A stretch of 64,000 nt of DNA from an uncultured Pelagibacteraceae bacterium (GTDB taxonomy: Bacteria; Pseudomonadota; Alphaproteobacteria; Pelagibacterales; Pelagibacteraceae). This document shows positions 10,178-21,876 of the stretch, one piece after another. Within the stretch, counting starts at the first letter, position 1; the number at the start of each line of letters is the position of its first letter. The position numbers and the translations under genes were made by a program. The notes under the pieces were generated by a model that was not told the DNA's origin, searched no databases, and saw only the letters and a program-made list of their open reading frames with translations. The stretch covers positions 1 to 64,000 of the forward strand of contig CACKXG010000001.1 in NCBI GenBank assembly GCA_902604035.1. Reading direction: 5' to 3'.

Positions 10178-11554
10178 ATGTCTGAAACAAAAAAACAAAC
10201 ATGGCTTGATTCTCTTGCAGTTTATAAAGATATTCGAATGGTAAGAATTCTTTTGTTAGGCGCAATAAGTGGTTTCCCATGGGTATTAATTGCAAGCAGC
10301 TTGAGTCTTTGGCTTAAAGAAGAAGGTCTTAGTAGATCAACAATAGGATGGGCAGGTTTAATTTTTGGGGTATATGCTTTCAATTATTTATGGGCTCCCA
10401 TTATAGATAGAATTCAAATTCCAATATTAACAAAAAAATTAGGTCATAGAAGAGGATGGATAGTTTTGATGCAATTAATTATTTTGTTAAGTCTTGTTGT
10501 TTGGAGTGTGATTAATCCAACTGAAAATTTGGCTTTATTAATTACTGTAGGTTTAATTATTGCTATCGCGTCAGCAACCCAAGATATAACTGTGGATGCA
10601 TTAAGAATTGAACAGATAAATGAAAATGAAGGAAAATCAATGGCTGCAGGCGCAGCTATGGCTGTTGTTGGTTGGTGGACAGGTTATAAATTAGGCGGAG
10701 TTGTTGCTTTATTTACGGCAGAATTTTTTGAAAACCTAGGGGTAGCTGACTATTGGCAAGCTACTTTTTTAATTTTAGGTATTTTAATAATTTTAATGAA
10801 TATTGGATTAATGTTTGTTCATGAACCTATAGAGACAAACAGACAAGCAAAACAGAGAGAAACAGACAAATTAATTGAAGGAAAACTTGGATCTAGCAAT
10901 ATTATTACAAACTTTATCGCATATATTACAGGAACTATAGGCGGACCTATCATTAGTTTTTTTAGAAAAAATGGTTTTGCCATTGCAGCTGGAATTTTAG
11001 GATTTGTTTTCTTGTTCAAGATAGGTGAGGCATTTATGGGAAGAATGTCTATTGTTTTTTATAAAGAAATTGGTTTCTCCAAAGGTCAAATTGCAATTTA
11101 TTCAAAAGGACTTGGCTGGATAACAACAGTTGTATTTACTTTGTTGGGTGGAGTAATGGCCATGAGAGCTGGAACAATTAAAACTATGTTCTTTGCTGGT
11201 GGATTAATGGCTATAACCAACCTTTTATTCGCAGTTTTAGCGTGGACTGGAAAATCAGAAATTTTATTTGCAATTGCGGTTATAGCCGATGATATCACAG
11301 CAGCTTTTGCAACTGTAGCATTTGTTGCATTTATATCATTACTAGTTGACAGAACTTATACAGCCACACAATATGCATTACTTGCCTCAATTGGTACTGC
11401 TGGTCGTACTACCTTAGCTTCATCCTCAGGCGCTCTAGTTGACTGGTTAAACGGAGATTGGGGAACATTTTTTGTTTTAACGACTATAATGGTGATACCA
11501 TCATTAATTTGTTTGTGGTTAATTAAAAGCAAAATTAAAATTGGTGCAAAATAA
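10178..11554 (+). CDS. ampG: AmpG-like muropeptide permease (MFS)
   Basis: LGAISGFPWVLIASSLSLWLKEEGLSRSTIGWAGLIFGVYAFNYLWAPIID; ASATQDITVDALRIEQ. Start set to the MSETKK ATG. Confidence 0.82.
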   Translation: MSETKKQTWLDSLAVYKDIRMVRILLLGAISGFPWVLIASSLSLWLKEEGLSRSTIGWAGLIFGVYAFNYLWAPIIDRIQIPILTKKLGHRRGWIVLMQLIILLSLVVWSVINPTENLALLITVGLIIAIASATQDITVDALRIEQINENEGKSMAAGAAMAVVGWWTGYKLGGVVALFTAEFFENLGVADYWQATFLILGILIILMNIGLMFVHEPIETNRQAKQRETDKLIEGKLGSSNIITNFIAYITGTIGGPIISFFRKNGFAIAAGILGFVFLFKIGEAFMGRMSIVFYKEIGFSKGQIAIYSKGLGWITTVVFTLLGGVMAMRAGTIKTMFFAGGLMAITNLLFAVLAWTGKSEILFAIAVIADDITAAFATVAFVAFISLLVDRTYTATQYALLASIGTAGRTTLASSSGALVDWLNGDWGTFFVLTTIMVIPSLICLWLIKSKIKIGAK

Positions 11555-12290
11555 TTTTTATTTCATAGGTAATTTTTCGAATATTTACAAAAATGCTTCG
11601 AAAAGATCTGAGGTAACTTCACAAATTATACATGGTGAAAAATTCAAAATACTAGCAAAAAGTAAAAATTGGATAAAAATTAAAACTTTATTTGATAATT
11701 ATAAGGGGTTTATAAAAAATTCAAAATATATAGAAAAATTTAGCCCCAATTATAAAGTCAGTTCACTAAAAGCAAAGATTTATAAAAAACCTGGAATTGG
11801 AACTATCAGTTGGCTTCCATTTGCATCCAAATTATCTGTATTTGATCAAAATAAGAATTACGTAAAAATCGAAAAAAATAAATGGATTAAAAAAGCTGAT
11901 ATTAAAAAAATAAACCATAAAGAAAATAATTTTACAAAAATATTTAAAAAATTTCTCGAAGTAAAATATGTTTGGGGTGGAAAAACATTTAAAGGTGTTG
12001 ATTGTTCAGCTTTATTGCAAATTTTTTATTTTTATAATAATTCGTTTTATCCAAGAGATACAAAAGATCAGATCAAATATACAAAAAAGAATTCAAAGAA
12101 AAGACTATTTAAAAAAGGAGATATTATTTTTTGGAAAGGTCATGTTGCTATGTGCTTAAATTCTAAACAACTAATTCATGCTTATGGTCCAGAAAGAAAA
12201 GTAATTATTATGCCAATTATAGAAACAATTAATAGAATTGAAAAAACTGCCAAGCTAAAGGTAAAAAAAGTATCTAGAATAAAATATTAA
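11541..12290 (+). CDS. NlpC/P60-family cell-wall peptidase with N-terminal SH3-like region
   Basis: KYVWGGKTFKGVDCSALLQIFYF (catalytic Cys), GDIIFWKGHVAMCLN (His), LIHAYG; SH3b-like N-terminus. Confidence 0.85.
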   Translation: MVQNNFYFIGNFSNIYKNASKRSEVTSQIIHGEKFKILAKSKNWIKIKTLFDNYKGFIKNSKYIEKFSPNYKVSSLKAKIYKKPGIGTISWLPFASKLSVFDQNKNYVKIEKNKWIKKADIKKINHKENNFTKIFKKFLEVKYVWGGKTFKGVDCSALLQIFYFYNNSFYPRDTKDQIKYTKKNSKKRLFKKGDIIFWKGHVAMCLNSKQLIHAYGPERKVIIMPIIETINRIEKTAKLKVKKVSRIKY

Positions 12291-13183
12291 TTTCTTCCAA
12301 AATCAGGTTTATCAATATCTTGTTTCAATTTGATGATTTTTGACCTTACTTTTTTAGTCTGAGTAAGTTTCTTTACGATAGACTTATTATTTTTTGAATT
12401 AATATCTTTTTTAAATTGATTTAAATTTTTAATAAATAAATCAATCGCTTTTGAAATATTATTTTTATTGTTAAAAAAAATATCTCTCCACATGATTTCA
12501 TTTGATGCTGCAATCCTAGAAAAATCTCGTAATCCACCAGCACTATATTTGATTAGCTCATAATTTTGTTTTTTCTCAAAATCTTGTGCAGATTTCACCA
12601 GATTATACGCAATTAAGTGAGGTAAATGACTAGTAATAGAAAAAATTTTGTCATGTTTTTCGGCGCTCATAACAACTACTTTTGCTCCAATTTTTTTCCA
12701 AAACTTAGTCAGAATATTTATATAATTTTTTTTAATATTTTTTTCTTTAATTATTATGCACCATCTATCAGTAAACATATTTTCTTTACCATGCTCTGGT
12801 CCACTGACCTCTGATCCAGCTATTGGGTGACTTTGAATCCAATGAATACCTTTCTTTAAAAATTTATTTATAATTTTAGAAGTTTCAATTTTTGAAGAAC
12901 CAATATCTGTAATCAATGTTTTCGATGGTATAAATTTATTAATTTTTAAAATAATATTTTTGTATTCACTCATTGGTGTACAAAAGATGATTAAATCGGA
13001 ATTACTTACACCTTCTTTTAATGATTTAACAATTGTTCCAGGTAATTTTAATCTTTTTATCTTAGCAATATTTGATTTTGATTTTTCATAAATAAATATT
13101 TTTTTTGCTATTTTTTTTTTGCTAATACGCCTTAATAAAGATGAACCTAATAATCCACAGCCAATAATTAAAATATTTTTCAT
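12287..13183 (-). CDS. tyrA: Prephenate/arogenate dehydrogenase
   Basis: IIGCGLLGSSLLRRI; TDIGSSK; SHPIAGSEVSGPEHG; ITSHLPHLIAYNL. Confidence 0.92.
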   Translation of the reverse strand: MKNILIIGCGLLGSSLLRRISKKKIAKKIFIYEKSKSNIAKIKRLKLPGTIVKSLKEGVSNSDLIIFCTPMSEYKNIILKINKFIPSKTLITDIGSSKIETSKIINKFLKKGIHWIQSHPIAGSEVSGPEHGKENMFTDRWCIIIKEKNIKKNYINILTKFWKKIGAKVVVMSAEKHDKIFSITSHLPHLIAYNLVKSAQDFEKKQNYELIKYSAGGLRDFSRIAASNEIMWRDIFFNNKNNISKAIDLFIKNLNQFKKDINSKNNKSIVKKLTQTKKVRSKIIKLKQDIDKPDFGRN

Positions 13184-14265
13184 TTTTTCAATACTTGCTT
13201 AATAACACTCATAAATTTTATGTTTTCTTTTTTAGATCCAATAGTTAACCTTAATTTATTCTTTATATGATAACCATCTTCTGTTGATCTTAAAATAATT
13301 CCCTTATTTTTAAGTTTTTCATACAGAAATTTTGCTGAATATCTGCATTTTTCAAAATTAAGTAACAAAAAATTTGCTGAAACTGAATTTGAAAAAATAT
13401 TATATGCCTCAAGAAATTTCTTAATTTTTTCAGAATATAATAAATTATGTCTAATAGATTTATTTATGAAAGCTTTATCCTTCAATGACTCGGTGGCAGC
13501 TAATTGAGCAATACCATTTACATTAAATGGTGGTTTTATAACATTTAGTGCATCAACTATTTTTTTTGAGCCATATCCCCAACCTACTCTAAGAGAAGCT
13601 AATCCAAACATTTTTGAAAAAGTTCTAAGGATGAAAACATTGTCTTTATTTTTAAACAAATCTAACCCAGATGAATAATCTTTGTTTTTCATATATTCTG
13701 CATAGGCATCATCTATAACTAGTAAAATTTTTTGATTTAATCTTTTTCTTAATTCTAAAACTTCTTTTTTCGTTAAGTAAGTTCCTGTAGGATTGTTTGG
13801 GTTAGCTATAAATACAATTTTAGTTTTTTTCGTTATTTTTTTTAAAATTTCATTTACTGAAACTTTAAAATTAATTTCTTTTGCAAATACAACTTTTGCA
13901 CCTACAATTTTTGAGTAAATTCTGTACATTAAAAAACTGTACTCTGGTACTACAACCTCATCTTTTGGGTTTAAAAACAACTGACAAAGCATTTGAATAA
14001 CTTCATCTGAACCAGCTCCACAAATAATTTTCTCAGAATTACATCTATAAGCTTTAGATATTGCTTTTCTTAAATTTTGAGATTTTCCATCTGGATATTT
14101 ATCTAAATTCAGATTTTTGTTTGATATTATTTTCTTTGCTTTAGGGCTCATACCTAAAGCAGACTCATTTGCAGAAAGCTTAATTACGTTCTTAAGTTTC
14201 TTAACTTTTGATTTGCCAGGCTTATAGGCCTCAATTTTAAATTTTTTGAAATTTGGAGTTATCAT
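13180..14265 (-). CDS. hisC: Histidinol-phosphate (aromatic) aminotransferase
   Basis: LSANESALGMSPKA; CGAGSDEVIQM; NPNNPTGTYL; VIDDAYAEYM; RTFSKMFGLASLRVGWGYG. Confidence 0.92.
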   Translation of the reverse strand: MITPNFKKFKIEAYKPGKSKVKKLKNVIKLSANESALGMSPKAKKIISNKNLNLDKYPDGKSQNLRKAISKAYRCNSEKIICGAGSDEVIQMLCQLFLNPKDEVVVPEYSFLMYRIYSKIVGAKVVFAKEINFKVSVNEILKKITKKTKIVFIANPNNPTGTYLTKKEVLELRKRLNQKILLVIDDAYAEYMKNKDYSSGLDLFKNKDNVFILRTFSKMFGLASLRVGWGYGSKKIVDALNVIKPPFNVNGIAQLAATESLKDKAFINKSIRHNLLYSEKIKKFLEAYNIFSNSVSANFLLLNFEKCRYSAKFLYEKLKNKGIILRSTEDGYHIKNKLRLTIGSKKENIKFMSVIKQVLKK

Positions 14266-14337
14266 TTTTTTAATTTATGTGCTCTTTATAGATAAAATTA
14301 CAAAATTTTATAGAGAATAAGAGGATTTTTTAAAAAA

Positions 14338-14366
14338 TTGACATAATAAATAAGTTCTAGTAAAAA
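14338..14366 (+). promoter_or_regulatory. Candidate sigma-70 promoter for the metX riboswitch leader
   Basis: TTGACA (14338-14343), 17-nt spacer, TAAAAA (14361-14366); a start about 7 nt downstream coincides with the riboswitch 5' end. Confidence 0.5.
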
Positions 14367-14371
14367 AATTA

Positions 14372-14421
14372 TGCGCTGATTTAACTGAATTGCGAGCGCT
14401 TAAAAAAAACCGCTAAAATAG
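14372..14421 (+). ncRNA. SAM-II riboswitch upstream of metX
   Basis: TGCGCTGATTTAACTGAATTGCGAGCGCTTAAAAAAAACCGCTAAAATAG closely follows the SAM-II consensus (CGCUGAUUUAACC...UUGC.AGCGCG...GCUAAAAAGG). P1 GCGCT (14373-14377) pairs with AGCGC (14395-14399). Gene context is metX. Confidence 0.93.
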
Positions 14422-14455
14422 TTTTTTTTCTCACAATTCGAAACAGTCAAAAACT

Positions 14456-15571
14456 ATGAATACTGAGAAAAACATAAAAACTTTAATTGTAAAAAAACCA
14501 CTAAAATTAGACTGTGGAAAGACCATAAAAGACTTTCCGATAGCCTATGAAACTTACGGTTCACTTAATTCAAAAAAAGATAATGCAATACTAGTTTTTC
14601 ATGCTCTAACAGGAGATCAATTTGTAACCGGAATAAACCCTGTAACTAACAAAGAAGGTTGGTGGAGTTATGCAGTAGGTCCTGATAAGGCTATCGATAC
14701 GAATAAATATTTTGTTATTTGTTCTAACGTAATTGGTGGATGTATGGGATCATACGGACCTAGTCATAAAGATCCTGATCAAAAAATTTTTGGAACAAAT
14801 TTTCCCGTTATTACAATTAATGATATGGTGAATGCTCAATATAATTTACTTGATCATTTTGGTATTGATAAACTGTTTTCTATAACTGGTGGTTCAATGG
14901 GAGGTATGCAAGTCCTTCAGTTTATTAGCAACTTTCCTGATAAATCTAAAACCGTGATACCGATAGCAACCACATCTAGTCATTCAGCTCAAAATATTGC
15001 TTTTAACGAACTAGGTAGACAAGCTATTACGGCTGATAGTAACTGGAAAGATGGGAATTATGCATCAAACGATACTAATCCTGGAAAAGGATTGGCAGTA
15101 GCTAGAATGGCAGCTCATATTACTTATTTATCTAAAAAAGGTTTACAGGAAAAATTTGGAAGAAAGTTACAAGAAAGAGAAGATCTTAAATTTGGATTTG
15201 ACGCTGATTTTCAAATAGAAAGTTATTTAAGATATCAGGGCTCAGTTTTTGTAGATAGATTTGATGCAAATAGTTATCTTTATATTACTAGAGCTATGGA
15301 TTATTTTGATTTAGCGAAGCAGTTCAATGGTAATCTTTCAGAAGCATTTATAAATACAAACGCGAAATTTTTTATAATTTCTTTTACTTCAGATTGGCTT
15401 TATCCAACCCAAGAAAACAAAGATATTGTGATTGCTTTAAACTCAATAGGAGCTGATGTTGGATTTGTAGAAATTGAGTCAGATAAAGGTCACGACTCCT
15501 TTTTACTAGACGTTCCTGATTTCTTGAGTGCTCTTAAAAACTTTTTAGATAAATCTTACGAAGAAAATTAA
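14456..15571 (+). CDS. metX: Homoserine O-acetyltransferase
   Basis: YGSLNSKKDNAILVFHALTGDQFV; WWSYAVGPDKAIDTNKYFVICSNVIGGCMGSYGP; SITGGSMGGMQVLQ; GHDSFL. Confidence 0.95.
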   Translation: MNTEKNIKTLIVKKPLKLDCGKTIKDFPIAYETYGSLNSKKDNAILVFHALTGDQFVTGINPVTNKEGWWSYAVGPDKAIDTNKYFVICSNVIGGCMGSYGPSHKDPDQKIFGTNFPVITINDMVNAQYNLLDHFGIDKLFSITGGSMGGMQVLQFISNFPDKSKTVIPIATTSSHSAQNIAFNELGRQAITADSNWKDGNYASNDTNPGKGLAVARMAAHITYLSKKGLQEKFGRKLQEREDLKFGFDADFQIESYLRYQGSVFVDRFDANSYLYITRAMDYFDLAKQFNGNLSEAFINTNAKFFIISFTSDWLYPTQENKDIVIALNSIGADVGFVEIESDKGHDSFLLDVPDFLSALKNFLDKSYEEN

Positions 15572-15573
15572 TT

Positions 15574-16170
15574 ATGAAAAATGAATTTCAGGTAATAGCA
15601 GATTTAATTGAAAAAGATAAGAAAGTCTTAGATGTAGGTTGTGCCGATGGAACCTTGATGAAATTTTTAAAGGATAATAAAAACATAAATATAAGAGGAT
15701 TAGAGATTTCAAAAGAAAAAGTGCAAGAATGCATTGCAAAAGGCTTAACTGTAATTGAAGGAAATGCTGAAAAAGATTTAAAACAATTTCCAGACAAATC
15801 ATTTGATTATGTTGTTTTAAGTCAAACCCTACAAGCTTTTCTTAATCCTGAATTAGTTTTAGATGAACTTTTAAGAGTTGGAAAAAAAGCAATAGTTACA
15901 ATTCCTAATTTTGGATACTGGAAAGTAAGATTTCATTTATTATTTAGAGGTACAATGCCAGTTACAAAAACATTACCAGATGAATGGTATAACACACCAA
16001 ATTTACATATGTGTACAATCAAAGATTTTTTTCACTTTGTAAAATCAAAAGATATTAAAATTTTTAAATCACTCGCTTTAAATAATCTTAATTCATCAAT
16101 AATAAATGAGAGTAATTTAGGGGTTAAAAATTTGTTTGCAGATCTAGGTATATTTTTGATAGAAAAATAA
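15574..16170 (+). CDS. metW: MetW methionine-biosynthesis methyltransferase-like protein
   Basis: KKVLDVGCADGTLMKFLK; GLEISKEKVQECIAKGLTVIEGNAEKDL; directly after metX. Confidence 0.93.
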   Translation: MKNEFQVIADLIEKDKKVLDVGCADGTLMKFLKDNKNINIRGLEISKEKVQECIAKGLTVIEGNAEKDLKQFPDKSFDYVVLSQTLQAFLNPELVLDELLRVGKKAIVTIPNFGYWKVRFHLLFRGTMPVTKTLPDEWYNTPNLHMCTIKDFFHFVKSKDIKIFKSLALNNLNSSIINESNLGVKNLFADLGIFLIEK

Positions 16171-16171
16171 A

Positions 16172-16891
16172 ATGCGTATTGAAATTATACCCTGCCTTCA
16201 AGACAACTATAGCTATTTAATAATAGACGAAAGTAACAATTTTGCGTGCGTTGTAGATCCCAGTGAGTCTGAACCAATAATAAATTTCCTAAAAAATAAA
16301 AATATAAAATTAAAATATATTCTTAATACTCATCATCATTATGATCATATCGGAGGAAATCTAGAATTAAAAAAAAAATATGGGTCAGTTGTTGTGGGTT
16401 TTAAAGGAGACTCAAAAAGAATACCTGGAATAGACATATTGTTAGAAGACAATCAAATATGGAAAGCTGAAAACTTTGAAGCTAAAATTATGCATATTCC
16501 TGGACACACATCAGGCCATATTTGTTTTAATTTTTTTAAAGAAAAACTAGTTTTTACTGGAGATACACTTTTCTCACTTGGCTGTGGAAGAATATTTGAA
16601 GGCTCCAATAAAGAAATGTTTGAGTCTTTGAACAAAATTAAATTATTACCAAAAGAGACAAAAATTTATTGTGGTCATGAATACACTCTTAATAATGCAA
16701 AATTTTGTAAAAAATATGATTCTGAGAACAAAGATTTACAAAAAAAAATAGAAAAAATAAAAAAATTAATACAAAATGGAATTCCTACCATACCCTCAAC
16801 TTTAAAAGAGGAATTGGATTGTAATATATTTTTAAGAGCAAAAGATCTAAAAACCTTTTCAAAATTAAGAGATTATAAGGATAATTTCTAA
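16172..16891 (+). CDS. gloB: Hydroxyacylglutathione hydrolase (glyoxalase II)
   Basis: CLQDNYSYLI; LNTHHHYDHIGGN; MHIPGHTSGHI; FTGDTLFSLGCGRIFEG; YCGHEYTLNN. Confidence 0.95.
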   Translation: MRIEIIPCLQDNYSYLIIDESNNFACVVDPSESEPIINFLKNKNIKLKYILNTHHHYDHIGGNLELKKKYGSVVVGFKGDSKRIPGIDILLEDNQIWKAENFEAKIMHIPGHTSGHICFNFFKEKLVFTGDTLFSLGCGRIFEGSNKEMFESLNKIKLLPKETKIYCGHEYTLNNAKFCKKYDSENKDLQKKIEKIKKLIQNGIPTIPSTLKEELDCNIFLRAKDLKTFSKLRDYKDNF

Positions 16892-16901
16892 TTAATTCGG
16901 C

Positions 16902-16929
16902 TTGACTAAAGGCTGACTACAACTATATT
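16902..16929 (+). promoter_or_regulatory. Candidate promoter for the rplU-rpmA-obg run
   Basis: TTGACT (16902-16907), 16-nt spacer, TATATT (16924-16929), 27 nt before the rplU ATG. Confidence 0.45.
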
Positions 16930-16955
16930 GCGGTAACTTTAAATTAAATCATACT

Positions 16956-17354
16956 ATGTCATACGCAGTAATAAAAACAGGTGGAAAACAGTATAAAGTA
17001 AAATCTGGTGAAATTCTAAAGATTGAAAAACTACCAGATTCTAAAGCTGAGGCTAAGATAGAGTTTAATGAAATTTTGGCATACGGTGATGACAAATCAA
17101 TTGAAATTGGAACTCCAAATGTTGAAGGTGCAAAAGTAGAGGCTAATTTAATTAAAAATAGTAAAAATAGAACTATTTTAATTTTTAAAAAAAGAAGAAG
17201 ACAAAATTCAAGAAGAAAAAATGGGCATAGACAAGAATATTCTATGATAAGAATTAACAAAATTTTTTCAAAAGATGGTAAGGTGTTATCAGAAGCTGAA
17301 AAAATTTCTAAGACTTCAAAAAAAGAAGAAGTTAAGGAAGCAGTAAGTAAATAA
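16956..17354 (+). CDS. rplU: 50S ribosomal protein L21
   Basis: MSYAVIKTGGKQYKVKSGEILKIEKL; KRRRRQNSRRKNGHRQEYSMIRI. Confidence 0.96.
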   Translation: MSYAVIKTGGKQYKVKSGEILKIEKLPDSKAEAKIEFNEILAYGDDKSIEIGTPNVEGAKVEANLIKNSKNRTILIFKKRRRQNSRRKNGHRQEYSMIRINKIFSKDGKVLSEAEKISKTSKKEEVKEAVSK

Positions 17355-17368
17355 TTATTAGGTAAATT

Positions 17369-17623
17369 ATGGCAACAAAAAAAGCAGGTGGATCATCACG
17401 AAACGGACGAGATAGTGCCGGTAGAAGACTTGGTGTAAAAAAATATGGTGGTGAAACAGTAATTCCTGGAAACATAATTGTTAGACAAAGAGGAACTAAG
17501 ATTTTTCCAGGTGAAAATGTTGGTATGGGTAAAGATCATTCAATATTTTCAGTTGTTAAAGGAAAAGTTGTATTCAAAAAATCTAAATCAGATAGAACTT
17601 TCGTTTCTGTAAAGCCCAATTAA
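17369..17623 (+). CDS. rpmA: 50S ribosomal protein L27
   Basis: [60 protein letters not shown]. Confidence 0.97.
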   Translation: MATKKAGGSSRNGRDSAGRRLGVKKYGGETVIPGNIIVRQRGTKIFPGENVGMGKDHSIFSVVKGKVVFKKSKSDRTFVSVKPN

Positions 17624-17639
17624 TAGTACAACCAATTAA

Positions 17640-19734
<2,095 letters not shown>

Positions 19735-20985
19735 ATGATTAAATATATGAATTTAATTGGAAAAAAAGCTCGTAAAGCTAGTGAGTATAAAGTTACAACT
19801 GAAGTAAAAAATAAAGTTTTAAATGATTACGCGAAATTAATTGAGAATAAAAAAAAATTTATTATTAATCAAAATTCAAAAGATATTAATTACGCAAGAA
19901 AAAGAGGTTTAAAAGAGAACTTAATCAAAAGACTTCATTTGAATGAAAATAAATTGGATGGAATTATAAATTCTATTTTAAAAATAGCTAAATTAAGAGA
20001 CCCTATAGACAACACTTTAGACAAATGGAAAAGACCAAATGGTTTAAATATAAAAAGAGTATCAATACCAATTGGAGTTATTGGTGTTATTTATGAAAGT
20101 AGACCAAATGTAACTTCAGATGTTGCTAGTCTTTGTTTTAAATCTGGAAATGTAGTGATTTTGAAAGGAGGCTCTGAGGCTATAAATTCTAATAAAGCTC
20201 TAGCTAAGTTGTTTAGAAAAGCACTTAAAAAAAATAAAGTTGATGAAAACTTTATTCAATTTATCGACTCAAAACAAAGGAAGCTTGTGGATATTATGCT
20301 TTCTAAAATGAAAAAATATATCGATGTAATCATACCTCGTGGTGGAAAAAATTTAGTTAAAAAAGTTTTAGAATTATCCAAAGTACCTATAATTGGGCAC
20401 TTAGAAGGACTTTGTCATACTTATATAGATAAAGATGCAAAATTAAAAATGGCTAAAGAAGTTGTTTATAATGCTAAATTAAGAAATACAAGTATTTGTG
20501 GTGCTACTGAAACTATTCTTATTCATAAAAATATAGTCAAAAAATTTAGTAATCCTATTTTGCAAGAACTTGAAAATAGTGGTTGTAAAATAATTGGCGA
20601 TAAGATTTTGAAAAGTTATTACAATGGTCAAGTATTTCCTGCAAAAGAAAAAGATTGGTCAACTGAATATTTATCATCAATTGTATCTGTTAAAGTTGTT
20701 AAAAATTCTGAAGAGGCAATTAAGCATATTAACAAATACGGAACTATGCACACTGACTCCATCATTACAAAAAATAAAAAGACAGCAAAATATTTCCTAA
20801 AAAATGTTAAAAGCTCAATTGCAATGCATAATACCTCAACTCAATTTGCTGATGGCGGTGAATTTGGATTTGGTGGAGAAGTTGGAATTTCTACTAATAC
20901 GCTACCACCAAGAGGTCCTGTAGGTTTAAATCAATTGATTTCATATAAATATGAAATCACTAGTAATGGTAAAATAAGAAATTAA
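19735..20985 (+). CDS. proA: Gamma-glutamyl phosphate reductase
   Basis: VIYESRPNVTSDVASLCFKSGNVVILKGGSEA; NTSTQFADGGEFGFGGEVGISTNTLPPRGPVGLNQL. Confidence 0.95.
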   Translation: MIKYMNLIGKKARKASEYKVTTEVKNKVLNDYAKLIENKKKFIINQNSKDINYARKRGLKENLIKRLHLNENKLDGIINSILKIAKLRDPIDNTLDKWKRPNGLNIKRVSIPIGVIGVIYESRPNVTSDVASLCFKSGNVVILKGGSEAINSNKALAKLFRKALKKNKVDENFIQFIDSKQRKLVDIMLSKMKKYIDVIIPRGGKNLVKKVLELSKVPIIGHLEGLCHTYIDKDAKLKMAKEVVYNAKLRNTSICGATETILIHKNIVKKFSNPILQELENSGCKIIGDKILKSYYNGQVFPAKEKDWSTEYLSSIVSVKVVKNSEEAIKHINKYGTMHTDSIITKNKKTAKYFLKNVKSSIAMHNTSTQFADGGEFGFGGEVGISTNTLPPRGPVGLNQLISYKYEITSNGKIRN

Positions 20986-20986
20986 G

Positions 20987-21508
20987 TTGAATAAAACAAA
21001 AATAAAAATTGGTGTATTAGGTGGATCGTTTGATCCTGCTCATAAAGGACATTTGGCAATTTCTAAGGAAGCAAAAAAAAGATTCAAACTCAAAAAAGTT
21101 ATTTGGGCAATTACAAAAAAAAATCCATTTAAAATAGAGAGCAAGACATCTGTTGCTAACAGAATTAAATATTGTAAAAAAATTATTAGTACAAATTCAT
21201 TTATTAAGGTTAAATTTTATGAAAAAATTATTAAATCAAATAAAACTATTAATTTAATCAATCATTTAAAAAAAGATAAAAGCATTGAAATTTATTTTTT
21301 AATGGGTGCCGACAACCTTATTAATTTTCATAAATGGCATAAATCTAAATTAATTTCACAAAAATGTAACATCCTAGTTTTTGATAGACATGGGTATAAA
21401 AAAAATTCTTTAAAATCAGAGACATTTAAGCAACTTAATAAGACCAATCTAGAGTTTATTGAGTTTAATAAAGTCAACATTTCATCTTCTCAATTAAGAA
21501 AAATTTGA
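20987..21508 (+). CDS. nadD: Nicotinate-nucleotide adenylyltransferase
   Basis: IGVLGGSFDPAHKGHLAIS; MGADNLINFHKWHK; NISSSQLRK; TTG start. Confidence 0.93.
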   Translation: MNKTKIKIGVLGGSFDPAHKGHLAISKEAKKRFKLKKVIWAITKKNPFKIESKTSVANRIKYCKKIISTNSFIKVKFYEKIIKSNKTINLINHLKKDKSIEIYFLMGADNLINFHKWHKSKLISQKCNILVFDRHGYKKNSLKSETFKQLNKTNLEFIEFNKVNISSSQLRKI

Positions 21509-21525
21509 TAATCTAAATTCAATTA

Positions 21526-21876
21526 ATGGACAAAATTTCAGACCTAAAAGAAATTGTAATCAACACACTAGATCTAAATAAAGCACAAGACATTGTAACT
21601 ATTGATCTTAAAGACAAAAGTTCTATGGCTGATTACATGATCATAGCAAGTGGAACATCATCTAGACATATTCAATCTTTATCAGAACAAGTTTTAGAAA
21701 AACTTAAAAATAACGGTGTAAAAGACTCAAAAATTGAGGGTAAAGAAAGTGGAGAATGGAAACTTGTTGATGGGATTGATTTGATTGTTCATATTTTTCA
21801 TCCAGAAAAAAGAAAATTTTATGAATTAGAAAAAATTTGGTCAGAGCTAATTCCAAAAGAAAAAGTGATGATATGA
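21526..21876 (+). CDS. rsfS: Ribosome silencing factor RsfS
   Basis: MADYMIIASGTSSRHIQSLSEQV; GEWKLVDGIDLIVHIFHPEKRKFYELEKIW. Confidence 0.95.
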   Translation: MDKISDLKEIVINTLDLNKAQDIVTIDLKDKSSMADYMIIASGTSSRHIQSLSEQVLEKLKNNGVKDSKIEGKESGEWKLVDGIDLIVHIFHPEKRKFYELEKIWSELIPKEKVMI

